DNA of 13,278 nucleotides from Nitrospirota bacterium (GTDB lineage Bacteria > Nitrospirota > JACRHJ01), in NCBI GenBank assembly GCA_021815285.1, contig JAKAHE010000037.1:1-13278 (forward strand), read 5' to 3'. Below the pieces are notes generated by a model, which searched no databases, was not told where the DNA came from, and was given only the letters and a program-made list of their open reading frames with translations. The stretch's first letter is position 1; the number at the start of each line of letters is the position of its first letter. Positions 1-7,525 of this stretch are shown here, in pieces. The position numbers were made by a program, and so were the translations under genes.

Positions 1-1
1 C

Positions 2-814
2 GTCCTTAAGGCGCGCCTTGCCGCCGGGGAAGTCTCGGAGCCGGACGTTACCCTGGCGTCCGTGGATTACGACCGCACGCTCCTGCTGGCAAGGGAGGGG
101 AAATCCCGGATTATCGACGCGCGCGCTAATATTGCCTCCGCGATTGGCGTACCTGTGAAGGCTCTTGAAGGCATTCGTTTTTCTTTGGGCCTTTTCAGGA
201 CTCCGCCGCCGCGCAACAGTTTCTCTCTTCCGGGGCTTCGGCGAAAGGCCCTGACAAACCGTCCGGATATACTGGAGGCCCTGGCGCAATACGAGGCGAG
301 CCAGTCGCGCCTCCAGCTCGAAATTGCGAAACAATACCCGGACATACACATAGGCCCAGGCTATAGATACGACCAGGGGCAAAACAAGTGGGGCCTGGGG
401 ATTTCTCTGGAACTGCCAGTTATGAACCATAACCAGGGGCCGATTGCACAGGCAGAGGCCGCTCGCTCGCGGGAGGCCGCGCATTTGAGGGCCATCCAGG
501 ACGGGGTAATAACAGACATTGAGCGGGCCGTCGCCGGATACGGCTCGTCGCTTGAGAGTTTAAAGACAGCGGATGAACTTGTCCGGGAAAAGGAGGCGTC
601 TCTCTCCTCGCTTGAGTCCATGTTCAACGTCGGGGAGACAGACCGTCCCGCACTGCTTGGCGGCGAGATAGAATACGAAAACGCGCGCCTTCTGCGGCTG
701 GAGAGTCTCGTGAACGCGGACAGGGCGCTCGGGCTTCTTGAGGACGCCCTGGAGGAGCCGATGGCCGGTCGAGCAGGCCGGGAACCGGCTTCAGGCTTCA
801 GACCGGAGAATTAA
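2..814 (+). CDS. Outer-membrane efflux factor, TolC/CusC family (5' partial)
   Basis: C-terminal 270 or so residues of an outer-membrane efflux protein, the channel through which an RND pump exports substrate across the outer membrane. The frame is open to the window edge, so the GTG at 62 is internal: the codons before it (VLKARLAAGEVSEPD) already belong to the helical barrel. Seen in the sequence are the OEP-type helix (LLAREGKSRIIDARANIASA), the repeat-junction segment rich in Leu/Ala with RPDILEALAQYEAS, and the beta-strand block PDIHIGPGYRYDQGQNKWG followed by LELPVMNHNQGPIAQAEAA, which is typical of CusC/CzcC-like members. The gene ends 1 nt before the adaptor start, so the two are surely co-transcribed. 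The signal peptide and N-terminal half lie outside the window. Family assignment is firm; the substrate is not shown. Confidence 0.9.
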   Translation, partial: VLKARLAAGEVSEPDVTLASVDYDRTLLLAREGKSRIIDARANIASAIGVPVKALEGIRFSLGLFRTPPPRNSFSLPGLRRKALTNRPDILEALAQYEASQSRLQLEIAKQYPDIHIGPGYRYDQGQNKWGLGISLELPVMNHNQGPIAQAEAARSREAAHLRAIQDGVITDIERAVAGYGSSLESLKTADELVREKEASLSSLESMFNVGETDRPALLGGEIEYENARLLRLESLVNADRALGLLEDALEEPMAGRAGREPASGFRPEN

Positions 815-815
815 C

Positions 816-1853
816 ATGACACGAATAAGCAAGACCGCAATCACGCTATTAATACTCATCGTGCTGGCCGCATTTCTGGCCTGGCGGTTCCTTCCGGTTG
901 GCGGCAGGGAGGAGGAACGCGAAACGCCTGCCCAGGCCGTCTCTGCGGCCCAGGCGGGCACTGTATCTTTAAGCCCGGATATGCGGGAAAGCGCCGGGAT
1001 ACGGACAGAGACTCCAAGACCTTACATATACAGAGAACGGACCCATGCCTATGTGACTGTGCTCGACACGGGATATCTGGTAGACCTGAGGAAAAATTAT
1101 CTCGACGCCATGGCCGGGGTGGAAAAGGCCGGGGCCGCCCTCGAAGCCACGCGCGGAGAATACGCGCGGATGAAAAAGCTCTACGGGGATAGGAACGTAT
1201 CCCTAAAGGCATACCAGGCCGCAGAGGCGGCCTTCCGTGCAGACAGGGCCGACCTTGCGCTTGCGAAAGGAAATTTACAGGCGATGAAGATGAGCGCGAA
1301 CCAAAGGCTGGGAAGTGTGCTCGCGGGCGGGGCATGGAACAACACAAAGCTGTTTTTAAGGCTGGAAACGCGCCGCGCCGCGCTTTTGCAGGTGACCCTG
1401 CCGCAGGGCTACACCGCTAATTCGCCGCCGACAGGACTAAGGATTGTTACGCCTTCTGGGAGGGCCGTACCGGCGAGGTTTATCTCTCCTGCCACAAGCA
1501 CCAATCCACAGATACAGGGAGAGAGCTTTTTCTACGCCGCATCGGCAAAGACCGGCCTTGTCCCCGGCATGAATGCGTCCGCCGTGTTTCCGACGGGCAC
1601 GCCGGCAAGCGGTCTACTCATCCCCGCCTCGGCAGTAGTGTGGTGGCAGGGGCGCGCATGGGTATATGTCCAAACTGGGGCCGATACCTTTACGCGCCGC
1701 GAGGTCTCCACGGAAAATCCCGTTGACGGCGGGTGGTTCGTGTCGGGCGGCTTTTCCCAGCAGGACGAAATTGTCATAAAAGGCGCGGAGACGCTTCTCT
1801 CGCAGGAGTTCCTTGCAAAGCCTGCGGGCGGCAAAGAGGAAGACGAGGATTAA
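816..1853 (+). CDS. Periplasmic adaptor (membrane fusion protein) of RND efflux pump
   Basis: 345-residue HlyD/CusB-type adaptor that links the inner-membrane pump to the outer-membrane factor. The ATG at 816 is chosen because GGAG (805-808) lies 7 nt upstream and the protein then starts with a clean signal anchor (about residues 7-27). Next come a short linker, an alpha-helical hairpin rich in Ala/Glu/Arg (about 88-160), a beta-barrel region (about 178-262) and a membrane-proximal segment beginning LLIPASAVVWWQGRAWVYV. The usual lipoyl half-motifs flanking the hairpin look reduced (THAYVTVLDTGYLVDL leads straight into the helix), and the protein is shorter than E. coli CusB. The acidic tail KEEDED overlaps the start of the pump gene by one base. 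No Cus-type Met cluster is visible at the N-terminus. Role is clear from context; substrate is unknown. Confidence 0.88.
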   Translation: MTRISKTAITLLILIVLAAFLAWRFLPVGGREEERETPAQAVSAAQAGTVSLSPDMRESAGIRTETPRPYIYRERTHAYVTVLDTGYLVDLRKNYLDAMAGVEKAGAALEATRGEYARMKKLYGDRNVSLKAYQAAEAAFRADRADLALAKGNLQAMKMSANQRLGSVLAGGAWNNTKLFLRLETRRAALLQVTLPQGYTANSPPTGLRIVTPSGRAVPARFISPATSTNPQIQGESFFYAASAKTGLVPGMNASAVFPTGTPASGLLIPASAVVWWQGRAWVYVQTGADTFTRREVSTENPVDGGWFVSGGFSQQDEIVIKGAETLLSQEFLAKPAGGKEEDED

Positions 1854-4800
1854 TGCTGAGCTCAATCGTCGGATTCTCAATACGGCGCAGGTGGGTAGTC
1901 ATTGCGCTTTCATGCCTCCTCATGGGGTATGGCCTGTATACCCTCGAACGCGCGAGGTATGACGTCTTCCCGGAGTTTGCCCCGCCGACGGTTACCATAC
2001 AGACCGAAAGCCCCGGCCTCTCTCCTGAGCAGGTGGAACTGCTCGTTACCCAGCCTGTCGAAACGGCGGTGAGCGGCATACTCGGGGTCAAGACGGTGCG
2101 CTCCAGTTCCATACAGGGCCTCTCCGTAATAACGGTCGTATTCAGGTCCGGAAGCGACATACTGAAAGACAGGCAGTTAGTATCCGAGCGGCTTTCCACC
2201 ACCCTTGCCAGCCTCCCGCGCGAGGCAAGGAACCCCGTGATTGTCCCGCTCACATCCTCCACAAGTATCGTGATGGTCATAGGGCTTACGTCCGACAAGC
2301 TCTCGCTTATGGATCTCAGGACGGCGGCCCTGTGGACGGTAAGCCAGAGACTCATGGCCGTGCCGGGAGTGTCGAAGGTCGTCGTCCACGGAGGAGAAGA
2401 GCGGCAGTTCCAGGTGCAGGTAATCCCCCGGCGGCTTATAAAATACGGCGTATCTCTGAGCGACGTTCTGGCCGCCGCGCGCAATGCCACGGGCATAAAG
2501 GGCGCGGGTTTTGCCGATACAGAAAACCAGCGCATAATCCTGAGAACCGCGGGCGCGCCGGTAACGGCCCGGGGTATAGGCGATACCGTCCTGGCTTTTC
2601 ACGGCGGAGCGCCGCTAAGGCTTCGGGACGTGGCGCGCGTAACGGAGGCGCCCGCGCCGCCCACCGGAATGGCAAGCGTGATGGGACGGCCAGGCGTGCA
2701 ATTACTCGTTTCCGAGCAATACGGAGCCAACACGCTTCGGGTTACAAGCGGGATAGACAAGGCCCTCTCCGAGCTTAAACCTGCGTTGGATTCGGACGGA
2801 ATAACATCGAGGATTGTCTTTCGACCAGCAAGTTTCATTGACACGGCTCTCCATAATCTTAGAACCTCTCTTCTGATTGGCGCAGTCCTCGCCGTAATCG
2901 TCCTTTTCCTTTTTCTCTTCAATCTCCGGGCGGCGGCAATCTCCTGCACGGCGATACCTCTTTCACTTCTCGCCGGCGCGATAGTCCTGGACAGGTTCGG
3001 CTTCGGACTGAACCTGATGACAATCGGAGGACTGGCCATTGCTATCGGCGAGGTCGTTGACGACGCAGTAATTGACGTCGAAAACATCATGAGGCGGCTT
3101 ATTGAGAACCGCAGTCTTGAGACTCCGCGCCCGGCCTGGCAGGTTGCAAAGGACGCATCAATTGAAGTGCGGAGCGCGGTGGTATACGCCACGTTCGCGG
3201 TCATGCTCGTATTCGTGCCGATACTCACCATGTCAGGCGTGGCCGGACGCCTCTTCAGGCCGCTTGGCGTCGCATATATCCTCGCCGTGCTGGCATCGCT
3301 CTCCGTGGCGCTCACGGTCGTCCCCGCGCTTTCATATCTACTGCTGCATAACGTCAAGGAGAATGAGCCGCCCGTTGTCGCGTGGTTAAAGAAAAGATAT
3401 ACCTCCGTCCTTGAAGGCGTGGAGAGGCATTTCGGGGCGGCAATTATCTCCGCGGCTGCCCTTACGCTTATCGGGCTCGCGCTCGTATTCTTCCTTGGCG
3501 GCACGTTCCTGCCGCGTCTGCACGAAGGACATTTCATAGTCCACATGAACATGCTCCCCGGCGCTTCTCTTGAGGAGTCCATGCGGCTTGGGCGGCGCGT
3601 AACGAATGAACTTCTAAAGATTCCTTACGTAAAGACCGTCGCTCAGAGAGCGGGCCGCGCTCCGGAAGAAGATGACATACACGGCACACACCAAAGCGAG
3701 ATGGAGGTGGACTTAAAGCGTTTAAGCGGAAGCGACATCGAAAAGGCCAGGGCCGAAATCGAAGATACTCTCAAAAAATTTCCAGGCGCGAATTTCGAAG
3801 TAGACACTTTCCTGACCGAACGCATAGGCGAGACCATATCCGGATATGTCGCCCCGGTCGTTGTAAACATATTCGGGGAAAATCTCGGAGACCTCGATAT
3901 TGCAGCGGACCGGGTCGCCGCAGTTCTGAATGAAATCCGGGGCGCGTCCGGCGTGCAGGTGCAGTCCGTGCCCGGTATGCCGGAGATGTCGATTACCCTC
4001 GATAGGGCCAGTCTCGCCAGGTGGGGCTTCGATCCTGTGAGCGTCATGGACGCGGTGCGGACGTGCTACCAAGGGACCGTCGTCGGCAAGGTATACGAAG
4101 GGAACCGGAGCTTCAATGTCTCCGTAATACTGCCTCCGCGCGAAAGGGGAAATATCTCCTCGGTCGACAGGCTTATGCTGAAAAACCCCTCCGGGACATA
4201 TGTACGGCTTGGCCAGCTCGCGGATATACGCGAAGTCCCCGGACGGTATATCGTGCTGCACCAGGGGGCGAGGCGGGTGCAGACGGTCACGTGCAGCGTA
4301 AGCGGGCGGGACTTGAATTCGTTTGTAAAAGAGGCTGAAAGGCGGATAAAAGCCGAGATTCGACTACCCGCGGGAGGCTATTTTGAATTCACCGGCGCGG
4401 CACAGGCGGAAGCAAGGGCCCGGCGAGATATGATAGTCCACTCGCTGATTGCGGGCTTCGGAATAATTCTGCTTATTTCTATAGTTACCGGTTTCAGGAA
4501 CCTGCTGCTTCTTATATTGAACCTCCCATTTGCGCTCGTGGGCGGGGTCGTTGCAGCGTTCCTTTCCGGAGGCGAACTCTCCCTCGGCTCCATGGTAGGC
4601 TTCGTAACCCTCTTCGGCATAACGCTTCGCAACTCAATAATGCTCATATCGCATTACGAGCACCTTGTAGGCGTCGAGGGCATGGAATGGGGAGCCGAAA
4701 CATGCCTGAAAGGAGCATCCGAAAGGCTGGCGCCCATACTCATGACGGCTCTCGTGACCGCTCTAGGACTTTTGCCCCTTGCGCTGGGCAGCAATGCGCC

Positions 4801-4945
4801 GGGCCGCGAGATAGAAGGCCCGCTTGCCGTGGTTATACTCGGCGGGCTTTTCACCTCCACCGCGCTGAATCTTCTGCTCCTTCCGGCGCTTGCCCTGCGT
4901 TACGGCAGGTTCGGCATAGGGCGAAAAAATACCATACTGGAATAA
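1853..4945 (+). CDS. Heavy-metal-efflux-type RND pump permease (CusA/CzcA family)
   Basis: 1030-residue inner-membrane proton antiporter, the motor of the tripartite pump. The ATG at 1853 overlaps the adaptor stop (TAATG) with GAGGA close upstream, and MLSSIVGFSIRRRWVV matches the usual RND N-terminus; the longer upstream frame is read-through of adaptor DNA. Typical RND features are TM1 followed by VDVFPEFAPPTVTIQTE-like sequence (here YDVFPEFAPPTVTIQ), PGLSPEQVE, the TM4 acidic motif GEVVDDAVIDVEN (about 399-411), and a second hydrophobic half starting near HSLIAGFGIILLISIVTGF. By eye, Asp403 and Glu410 line up with the proton-relay residues Asp405 and Glu412 of CusA. Glu660 (in ERIGETISG) sits where CusA has the metal-binding Met672, as in CzcA. 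Met565/567 and Met617 stand near CusA Met573 and Met623. The HME subfamily is likely; the exported ion or compound cannot be named. Confidence 0.9.
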   Translation: MLSSIVGFSIRRRWVVIALSCLLMGYGLYTLERARYDVFPEFAPPTVTIQTESPGLSPEQVELLVTQPVETAVSGILGVKTVRSSSIQGLSVITVVFRSGSDILKDRQLVSERLSTTLASLPREARNPVIVPLTSSTSIVMVIGLTSDKLSLMDLRTAALWTVSQRLMAVPGVSKVVVHGGEERQFQVQVIPRRLIKYGVSLSDVLAAARNATGIKGAGFADTENQRIILRTAGAPVTARGIGDTVLAFHGGAPLRLRDVARVTEAPAPPTGMASVMGRPGVQLLVSEQYGANTLRVTSGIDKALSELKPALDSDGITSRIVFRPASFIDTALHNLRTSLLIGAVLAVIVLFLFLFNLRAAAISCTAIPLSLLAGAIVLDRFGFGLNLMTIGGLAIAIGEVVDDAVIDVENIMRRLIENRSLETPRPAWQVAKDASIEVRSAVVYATFAVMLVFVPILTMSGVAGRLFRPLGVAYILAVLASLSVALTVVPALSYLLLHNVKENEPPVVAWLKKRYTSVLEGVERHFGAAIISAAALTLIGLALVFFLGGTFLPRLHEGHFIVHMNMLPGASLEESMRLGRRVTNELLKIPYVKTVAQRAGRAPEEDDIHGTHQSEMEVDLKRLSGSDIEKARAEIEDTLKKFPGANFEVDTFLTERIGETISGYVAPVVVNIFGENLGDLDIAADRVAAVLNEIRGASGVQVQSVPGMPEMSITLDRASLARWGFDPVSVMDAVRTCYQGTVVGKVYEGNRSFNVSVILPPRERGNISSVDRLMLKNPSGTYVRLGQLADIREVPGRYIVLHQGARRVQTVTCSVSGRDLNSFVKEAERRIKAEIRLPAGGYFEFTGAAQAEARARRDMIVHSLIAGFGIILLISIVTGFRNLLLLILNLPFALVGGVVAAFLSGGELSLGSMVGFVTLFGITLRNSIMLISHYEHLVGVEGMEWGAETCLKGASERLAPILMTALVTALGLLPLALGSNAPGREIEGPLAVVILGGLFTSTALNLLLLPALALRYGRFGIGRKNTILE

Positions 4946-4982
4946 AATCATCCGTAAATAATACCTGCTGTAAAATTTCCGC

Positions 4983-5011
4983 TTGACAAGCCGACTTTAA
5001 TATGTAATGAT
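4983..5011 (+). promoter_or_regulatory. Probable sigma-70 promoter of perR
   Basis: A perfect -35 hexamer TTGACA (4983-4988) is followed after 17 bp by AATGAT (5006-5011), a 4/6 match to TATAAT, preceded by TG at 5003-5004 as in an extended -10. It lies in the AT-rich gap between the pump gene and perR, and its -10 overlaps the palindromic operator, which would suit repression. The -35 is convincing; the -10 is weaker. Confidence 0.6.
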
Positions 5012-5030
5012 TTCAATATAACAATTACAT
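5002..5030. promoter_or_regulatory. Palindromic operator upstream of perR (putative PerR/Fur-type site)
   Basis: Perfect 7-bp arms ATGTAAT (5002-5008) and ATTACAT (5024-5030) are separated by 15 bp of AT-rich sequence. The site covers the predicted -10 and ends 8 bp before the first perR start codon. AATGAT within the left half resembles half of a Fur box. The spacing is not the 7-1-7 layout of Bacillus PerR boxes, so autoregulation by the PerR encoded here is an inference from position and symmetry. Confidence 0.5.
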
Positions 5031-5037
5031 CAAATTA

Positions 5038-5454
5038 ATGGAACTGAAAATGGAAAGCAAGGCAAAGAAGATGAAGATGACGCCGCAGAGGGCGGCAATA
5101 ATCAAATACCTTGAAGGTAACACGTCTCACCCGTCTGCCGAGGACATATTTGAATCCGTACGCAAAAAATACCCCATGATTTCATTTACGACGGTATATA
5201 ACACGCTCCAGACACTAAAAGACAGAGATCGCGTCTGGGAGCTTAACATCGATGATGAGAGAAAGCGTTACGACCCGAATGTCAAGCTTCACCATCACCT
5301 GATATGCACAAGATGCAAGAATATAGTGGACATCTTCATGGATTTCCAGTTGGATGTCCCCGAAGAGGAGGCCCAGGGGTATATGATAAGCGGTCGGCAC
5401 GTGGAGTTCTACGGTCTGTGCCCGAAATGCGGGAAGACGAAGAACAGGGGATAG
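5038..5454 (+). CDS. perR: Peroxide-responsive repressor, Fur family (PerR-like)
   Basis: 138-residue Fur-family metalloregulator. An N-terminal winged helix (about 14-75, with TPQRAAIIKYLE, HPSAEDIF and FTTVYNTLQTL) precedes a dimerisation domain with two CxxC pairs, Cys90/Cys93 and Cys128/Cys131, the structural zinc site. All five residues of the Bacillus PerR regulatory metal site have counterparts by eye: His31 (H37), Asp79 (D85), His85 (H91), His87 (H93) and Asp98 (D104). The Asp rather than Glu at the last position favours PerR over Fur. It probably represses itself and the rubrerythrin-like gene 56 bp downstream, releasing them when peroxide oxidises the Fe-bound His residues. The start is uncertain: ATG 5038 has no clear Shine-Dalgarno, while ATG 5050 has GGA 7 nt upstream and would remove four residues. 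Confidence 0.88.
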   Translation: MELKMESKAKKMKMTPQRAAIIKYLEGNTSHPSAEDIFESVRKKYPMISFTTVYNTLQTLKDRDRVWELNIDDERKRYDPNVKLHHHLICTRCKNIVDIFMDFQLDVPEEEAQGYMISGRHVEFYGLCPKCGKTKNRG

Positions 5455-5510
5455 TTGGCAGGAAGCAGTTACGGCAATCAACCGGGAAAAACAATAAAAA
5501 GGAGACGGCT

Positions 5511-5930
5511 ATGGAGATTATCAACGAACACAAGATAGGGTTCGCCAAAGGGACGGTCGTAGAAGAAGACGTGGCTATGAACTTCAAGGGCGAGACAACA
5601 GAGGTAGGACTTTATCTCGCCATGGCCCGCGCGGCGCAGAGGGAGGGTTACCCGGAAGTCGCCGGGACGCTTAAGACAATAGCCTGGGAAGAGGCGATGC
5701 ACGCAGCCCAGTTCGCGGAGATGAACGGACTGGTTTCCGAGAGCACTAAAGAGAATATAGAGCGCATGATAAAAGGCGAGATAGGCGCGAACAACGGCAA
5801 AAAGGCTGCGGCGAAAAAAGCCAAAGAAAACGATATAGATCCTGCGCACGATTTCTTCGACGAGTCCTCGCGCGACGAAGCGCGCCACGCCAGAATGCTC
5901 CAGGGCCTGCTGGACAGGTATTTCAAGTAA
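5511..5930 (+). CDS. Rubrerythrin-type ferritin-like diiron protein, no rubredoxin domain
   Basis: 139-residue four-helix ferritin-like protein of the rubrerythrin family, which reduces hydrogen peroxide at a diiron centre in the cytoplasm of anaerobes. ATG 5511 has GGAG at 5501-5504, 6 nt away; the longer upstream frame is perR shadow. Diiron-ligand motifs are visible: GETTEVGLYLAMARAA (Glu28/Glu31), WEEAMH (Glu61xxHis64), KGE (Glu90) and DEARH (Glu123xxHis126). There is no CxxC pair, so the rubredoxin domain of classical rubrerythrin is absent and an external electron donor would be needed. The lysine-rich stretch NNGKKAAAKKAKEND links helices 2 and 3. It follows perR with no promoter seen between, so the two are probably co-transcribed under PerR control. 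Its stop codon lies 2 nt before the 165-bp repeat. Confidence 0.85.
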   Translation: MEIINEHKIGFAKGTVVEEDVAMNFKGETTEVGLYLAMARAAQREGYPEVAGTLKTIAWEEAMHAAQFAEMNGLVSESTKENIERMIKGEIGANNGKKAAAKKAKENDIDPAHDFFDESSRDEARHARMLQGLLDRYFK

Positions 5931-5932
5931 AT

Positions 5933-6097
5933 GGCCATTGAAACGAGCGGACATTGGATGAGTGAGCCTGGAAATTCTTGGCGAAGCGAACGGCCATGCG
6001 GCAAACCTGTCCGAGGCTTAAGGCCGAGTTCTTGCCGCATAGAGAACAGGCCTTTAGAATTTCCCGAACGAATCCTCAGGCAGCGAGTTCAATGGCC
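5933..6097 (+). repeat. 165-bp palindromic repeat, copy 1 (terminal inverted repeats; MITE-like or structured 3'-UTR element)
   Basis: Bounded by perfect 10-bp inverted repeats GGCCATTGAA (5933-5942) and TTCAATGGCC (6088-6097). Further nested pairings run in register towards the centre: GGAT/ATCC (5956-5959/6072-6075), GGAAATTCT/AGAATTTCC (5970-5978/6056-6064), GGCC/GGCC (5992-5995/6049-6052) and ATGCGGCAA/TTGCCGCAT (5996-6004/6032-6040). The whole unit can thus fold into one long imperfect hairpin. It starts 2 nt after the rubrerythrin stop codon and ends before the cydA promoter. A second 165-bp copy lies at 11132-11296 on the opposite strand. No coding function is credible. A non-autonomous mobile element or an RNA-level 3'-end element are both possible. 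Confidence 0.85.
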
Positions 6098-6120
6098 GTT
6101 TAACTGTTTTCCCCGTATTC

Positions 6121-6129
6121 TGCTATAGT
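6121..6129 (+). promoter_or_regulatory. Extended -10 promoter of cydAB
   Basis: TGC followed by TATAGT (6124-6129) is an extended -10 with 5 of 6 matches to TATAAT. The region 17 bp upstream (TAACTG, 6101-6106) is a poor -35, consistent with an extended -10 or activator-dependent promoter. It lies between the end of the 165-bp repeat and the cydA ribosome-binding site, so cydAB can be transcribed independently of perR. Confidence 0.5.
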
Positions 6130-6132
6130 TAT

Positions 6133-6142
6133 GGTTATAACC
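6133..6142. promoter_or_regulatory. 10-bp perfect palindrome in the cydA leader
   Basis: GGTTATAACC is self-complementary and sits just downstream of the predicted -10 and 3 bp before the AAGGAGG. Its place suggests an operator, but it does not match the FNR (TTGAT-N4-ATCAA) consensus or the Rex site, and a 10-bp palindrome can arise by chance. Confidence 0.3.
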
Positions 6143-6158
6143 CATAAGGAGGTAGGCA

Positions 6159-7511
6159 GTGGATACCGCGCTTCTTTCCCGCATTCAGTTCGGGCTTACG
6201 GCGGGCTTCCATTTTATCTTCCCGCCCCTGACAATCGGCATGGCGTGGCTGATCTTCTACATGAAGTCGGCGTATTTGAGGACCGGGGATGAAAACTACT
6301 GGCGGATGTCCCGTTTCTGGACGCGCATATTTGCAATAGGCTTCGTGGTGGGCGTGGCGACAGGCATCACCATGGAATTTCAGTTCGGCACGAACTGGGC
6401 ATCATATTCAAGATATGTGGGTGATGTATTCGGCGCGCCACTTGCGGCGGAGGTGATTTTCTCATTTTTCCTCGAATCGTTCTTCCTTGCGCTCCTTGTC
6501 TTCGGCGAGAAACGCGTCTCAAGAAAGGCCCTGTGGTTCGCGTCCCTGATGGTCGCGTTCGGCTCGACCCTCTCAGCCTTCTGGATAATCGTCGCAAGCT
6601 CCTGGATGCAGACGCCCGCGGGCTACGAGATAGTGAACGGGAAGGCGCATATGGTGGATTTCTGGGCGGCCCTTTTCAATCCCTCCACGCTGCGACGTTA
6701 CCTGCACGTGATAATAGCCGCGTTTATAACTGGTTCGTTCTTCGTAATGGGCATCAGCGCATGGCTTCTCAAGAAGGGCAAGAGCGTCCAGCTCGCAAAA
6801 AAGTCTCTCGTCATTTCCCTTGTCGCGGCGGCGTTCTTCTCCCTCGTTCAGCCGATTGCCGGCCATATACACATGCTCCAGGTCGTCCGCACGCAGCCGG
6901 TAAAGCTTGCGGCCTTCGAAGCGCTTTATAAAACTACGAAAGGCGCGCCGCTATGTATCTTCGGCATACCGGGCAGGGACGGCAATATAAAGGCAAGCAT
7001 CCAGATACCAAATCTCCTGAGCTACCTCGCATTCGGAAATTTCAATGCCGTGGTCAAGGGACTCGACTGCGTGCCGAAGACCGACTGGCCGCCGGTTACG
7101 GCGACATTCCTGACATTCAGGGGGATGGTGTTCCTCGGGATGTACATGATAATCCTTACGCTCGCGGGGCTGTATCTTCTCGCTCGCGGCAGGTTGTACG
7201 ACAGCCGACGCTTCCTGAACTTCGCACTGTATTCCATGCCCGTGCCCATTATCGCAAACGAGCTCGGATGGGTCTCGGCTGAAGTGGGGCGTCAGCCCTG
7301 GATTGTGCAGGGGCTTATGAGGACAGACCAGGCGTTTTCGCCGGTGGTACCGGCTGGAGACGTGCTTTTCTCGATAATCCTCCTCTGTACGATTTATGCC
7401 GGACTATTATGGGCATGGATATATCTTGTCAGGCGCGAGGCGGAAAAGGGCATGGAGTCCGCACCCGCCGCCATAGCTCTTGAAACCCCATCCCCCGCGC
7501 GCGCGGCATAG
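6159..7511 (+). CDS. cydA: Cytochrome bd quinol oxidase subunit I (short Q-loop type)
   Basis: 450-residue integral membrane subunit that binds all three haems, oxidises quinol and reduces oxygen to water. It starts at GTG 6159 with AAGGAGG (6146-6152) 6 nt upstream. Key residues by comparison with E. coli CydA: His18 (haem b595, H19), Glu98 and Glu106 (E99, E107), His183 and Met323 (haem b558, H186 and M393), Lys249 and Glu254 at the start of the Q-loop (K252, E257), and the signature GRQPW at 378-382. The protein is about 70 residues shorter than E. coli CydA because the Q-loop between Glu254 and Met323 is short, as in the Geobacillus-type oxidases. The C-terminal tail rich in Ala/Pro after residue 430 looks unstructured. 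cydB follows after 14 bp. Confidence 0.96.
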   Translation: MDTALLSRIQFGLTAGFHFIFPPLTIGMAWLIFYMKSAYLRTGDENYWRMSRFWTRIFAIGFVVGVATGITMEFQFGTNWASYSRYVGDVFGAPLAAEVIFSFFLESFFLALLVFGEKRVSRKALWFASLMVAFGSTLSAFWIIVASSWMQTPAGYEIVNGKAHMVDFWAALFNPSTLRRYLHVIIAAFITGSFFVMGISAWLLKKGKSVQLAKKSLVISLVAAAFFSLVQPIAGHIHMLQVVRTQPVKLAAFEALYKTTKGAPLCIFGIPGRDGNIKASIQIPNLLSYLAFGNFNAVVKGLDCVPKTDWPPVTATFLTFRGMVFLGMYMIILTLAGLYLLARGRLYDSRRFLNFALYSMPVPIIANELGWVSAEVGRQPWIVQGLMRTDQAFSPVVPAGDVLFSIILLCTIYAGLLWAWIYLVRREAEKGMESAPAAIALETPSPARAA

Positions 7512-7525
7512 AAAGGGGGCAATTC

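Noticed and set aside
1774..2535. Antisense frame (253 aa) over the adaptor-pump junction
   Set aside because: Fully opposite two recognised coding regions with no recognisable domain or ribosome-binding site.
2599..3582. Long antisense frame (327 aa) across the RND pump gene
   Set aside because: It lies wholly opposite a well-recognised pump gene, has Ser/Arg-rich non-homologous composition and no start signals; it is a codon-bias shadow.
5933..6104. Integron attC site (palindromic, follows a stop codon, GTTTAAC or GTTAGGT near the distal ends)
   Set aside because: The outer ends of both copies are the GGCCATTGAA repeats, and a paired RYYYAAC/GTTRRRY core is not present at both ends. The neighbours are core genes, and no integrase is in the window.
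5931..6128. Small + strand frame (65 aa) whose peptide matches one at 11125-11436
   Set aside because: The peptide similarity is simply the translated 165-bp repeat. The frame has no ribosome-binding site, starts 1 nt after a stop codon and has no protein-like composition; indels in the second copy do not respect the frame.
6098..6158. FNR or Rex binding site in the cydA promoter
   Set aside because: No TTGAT-N4-ATCAA or TTGTGA-type inverted repeat is present; only the 10-bp palindrome GGTTATAACC was found and it fits neither.
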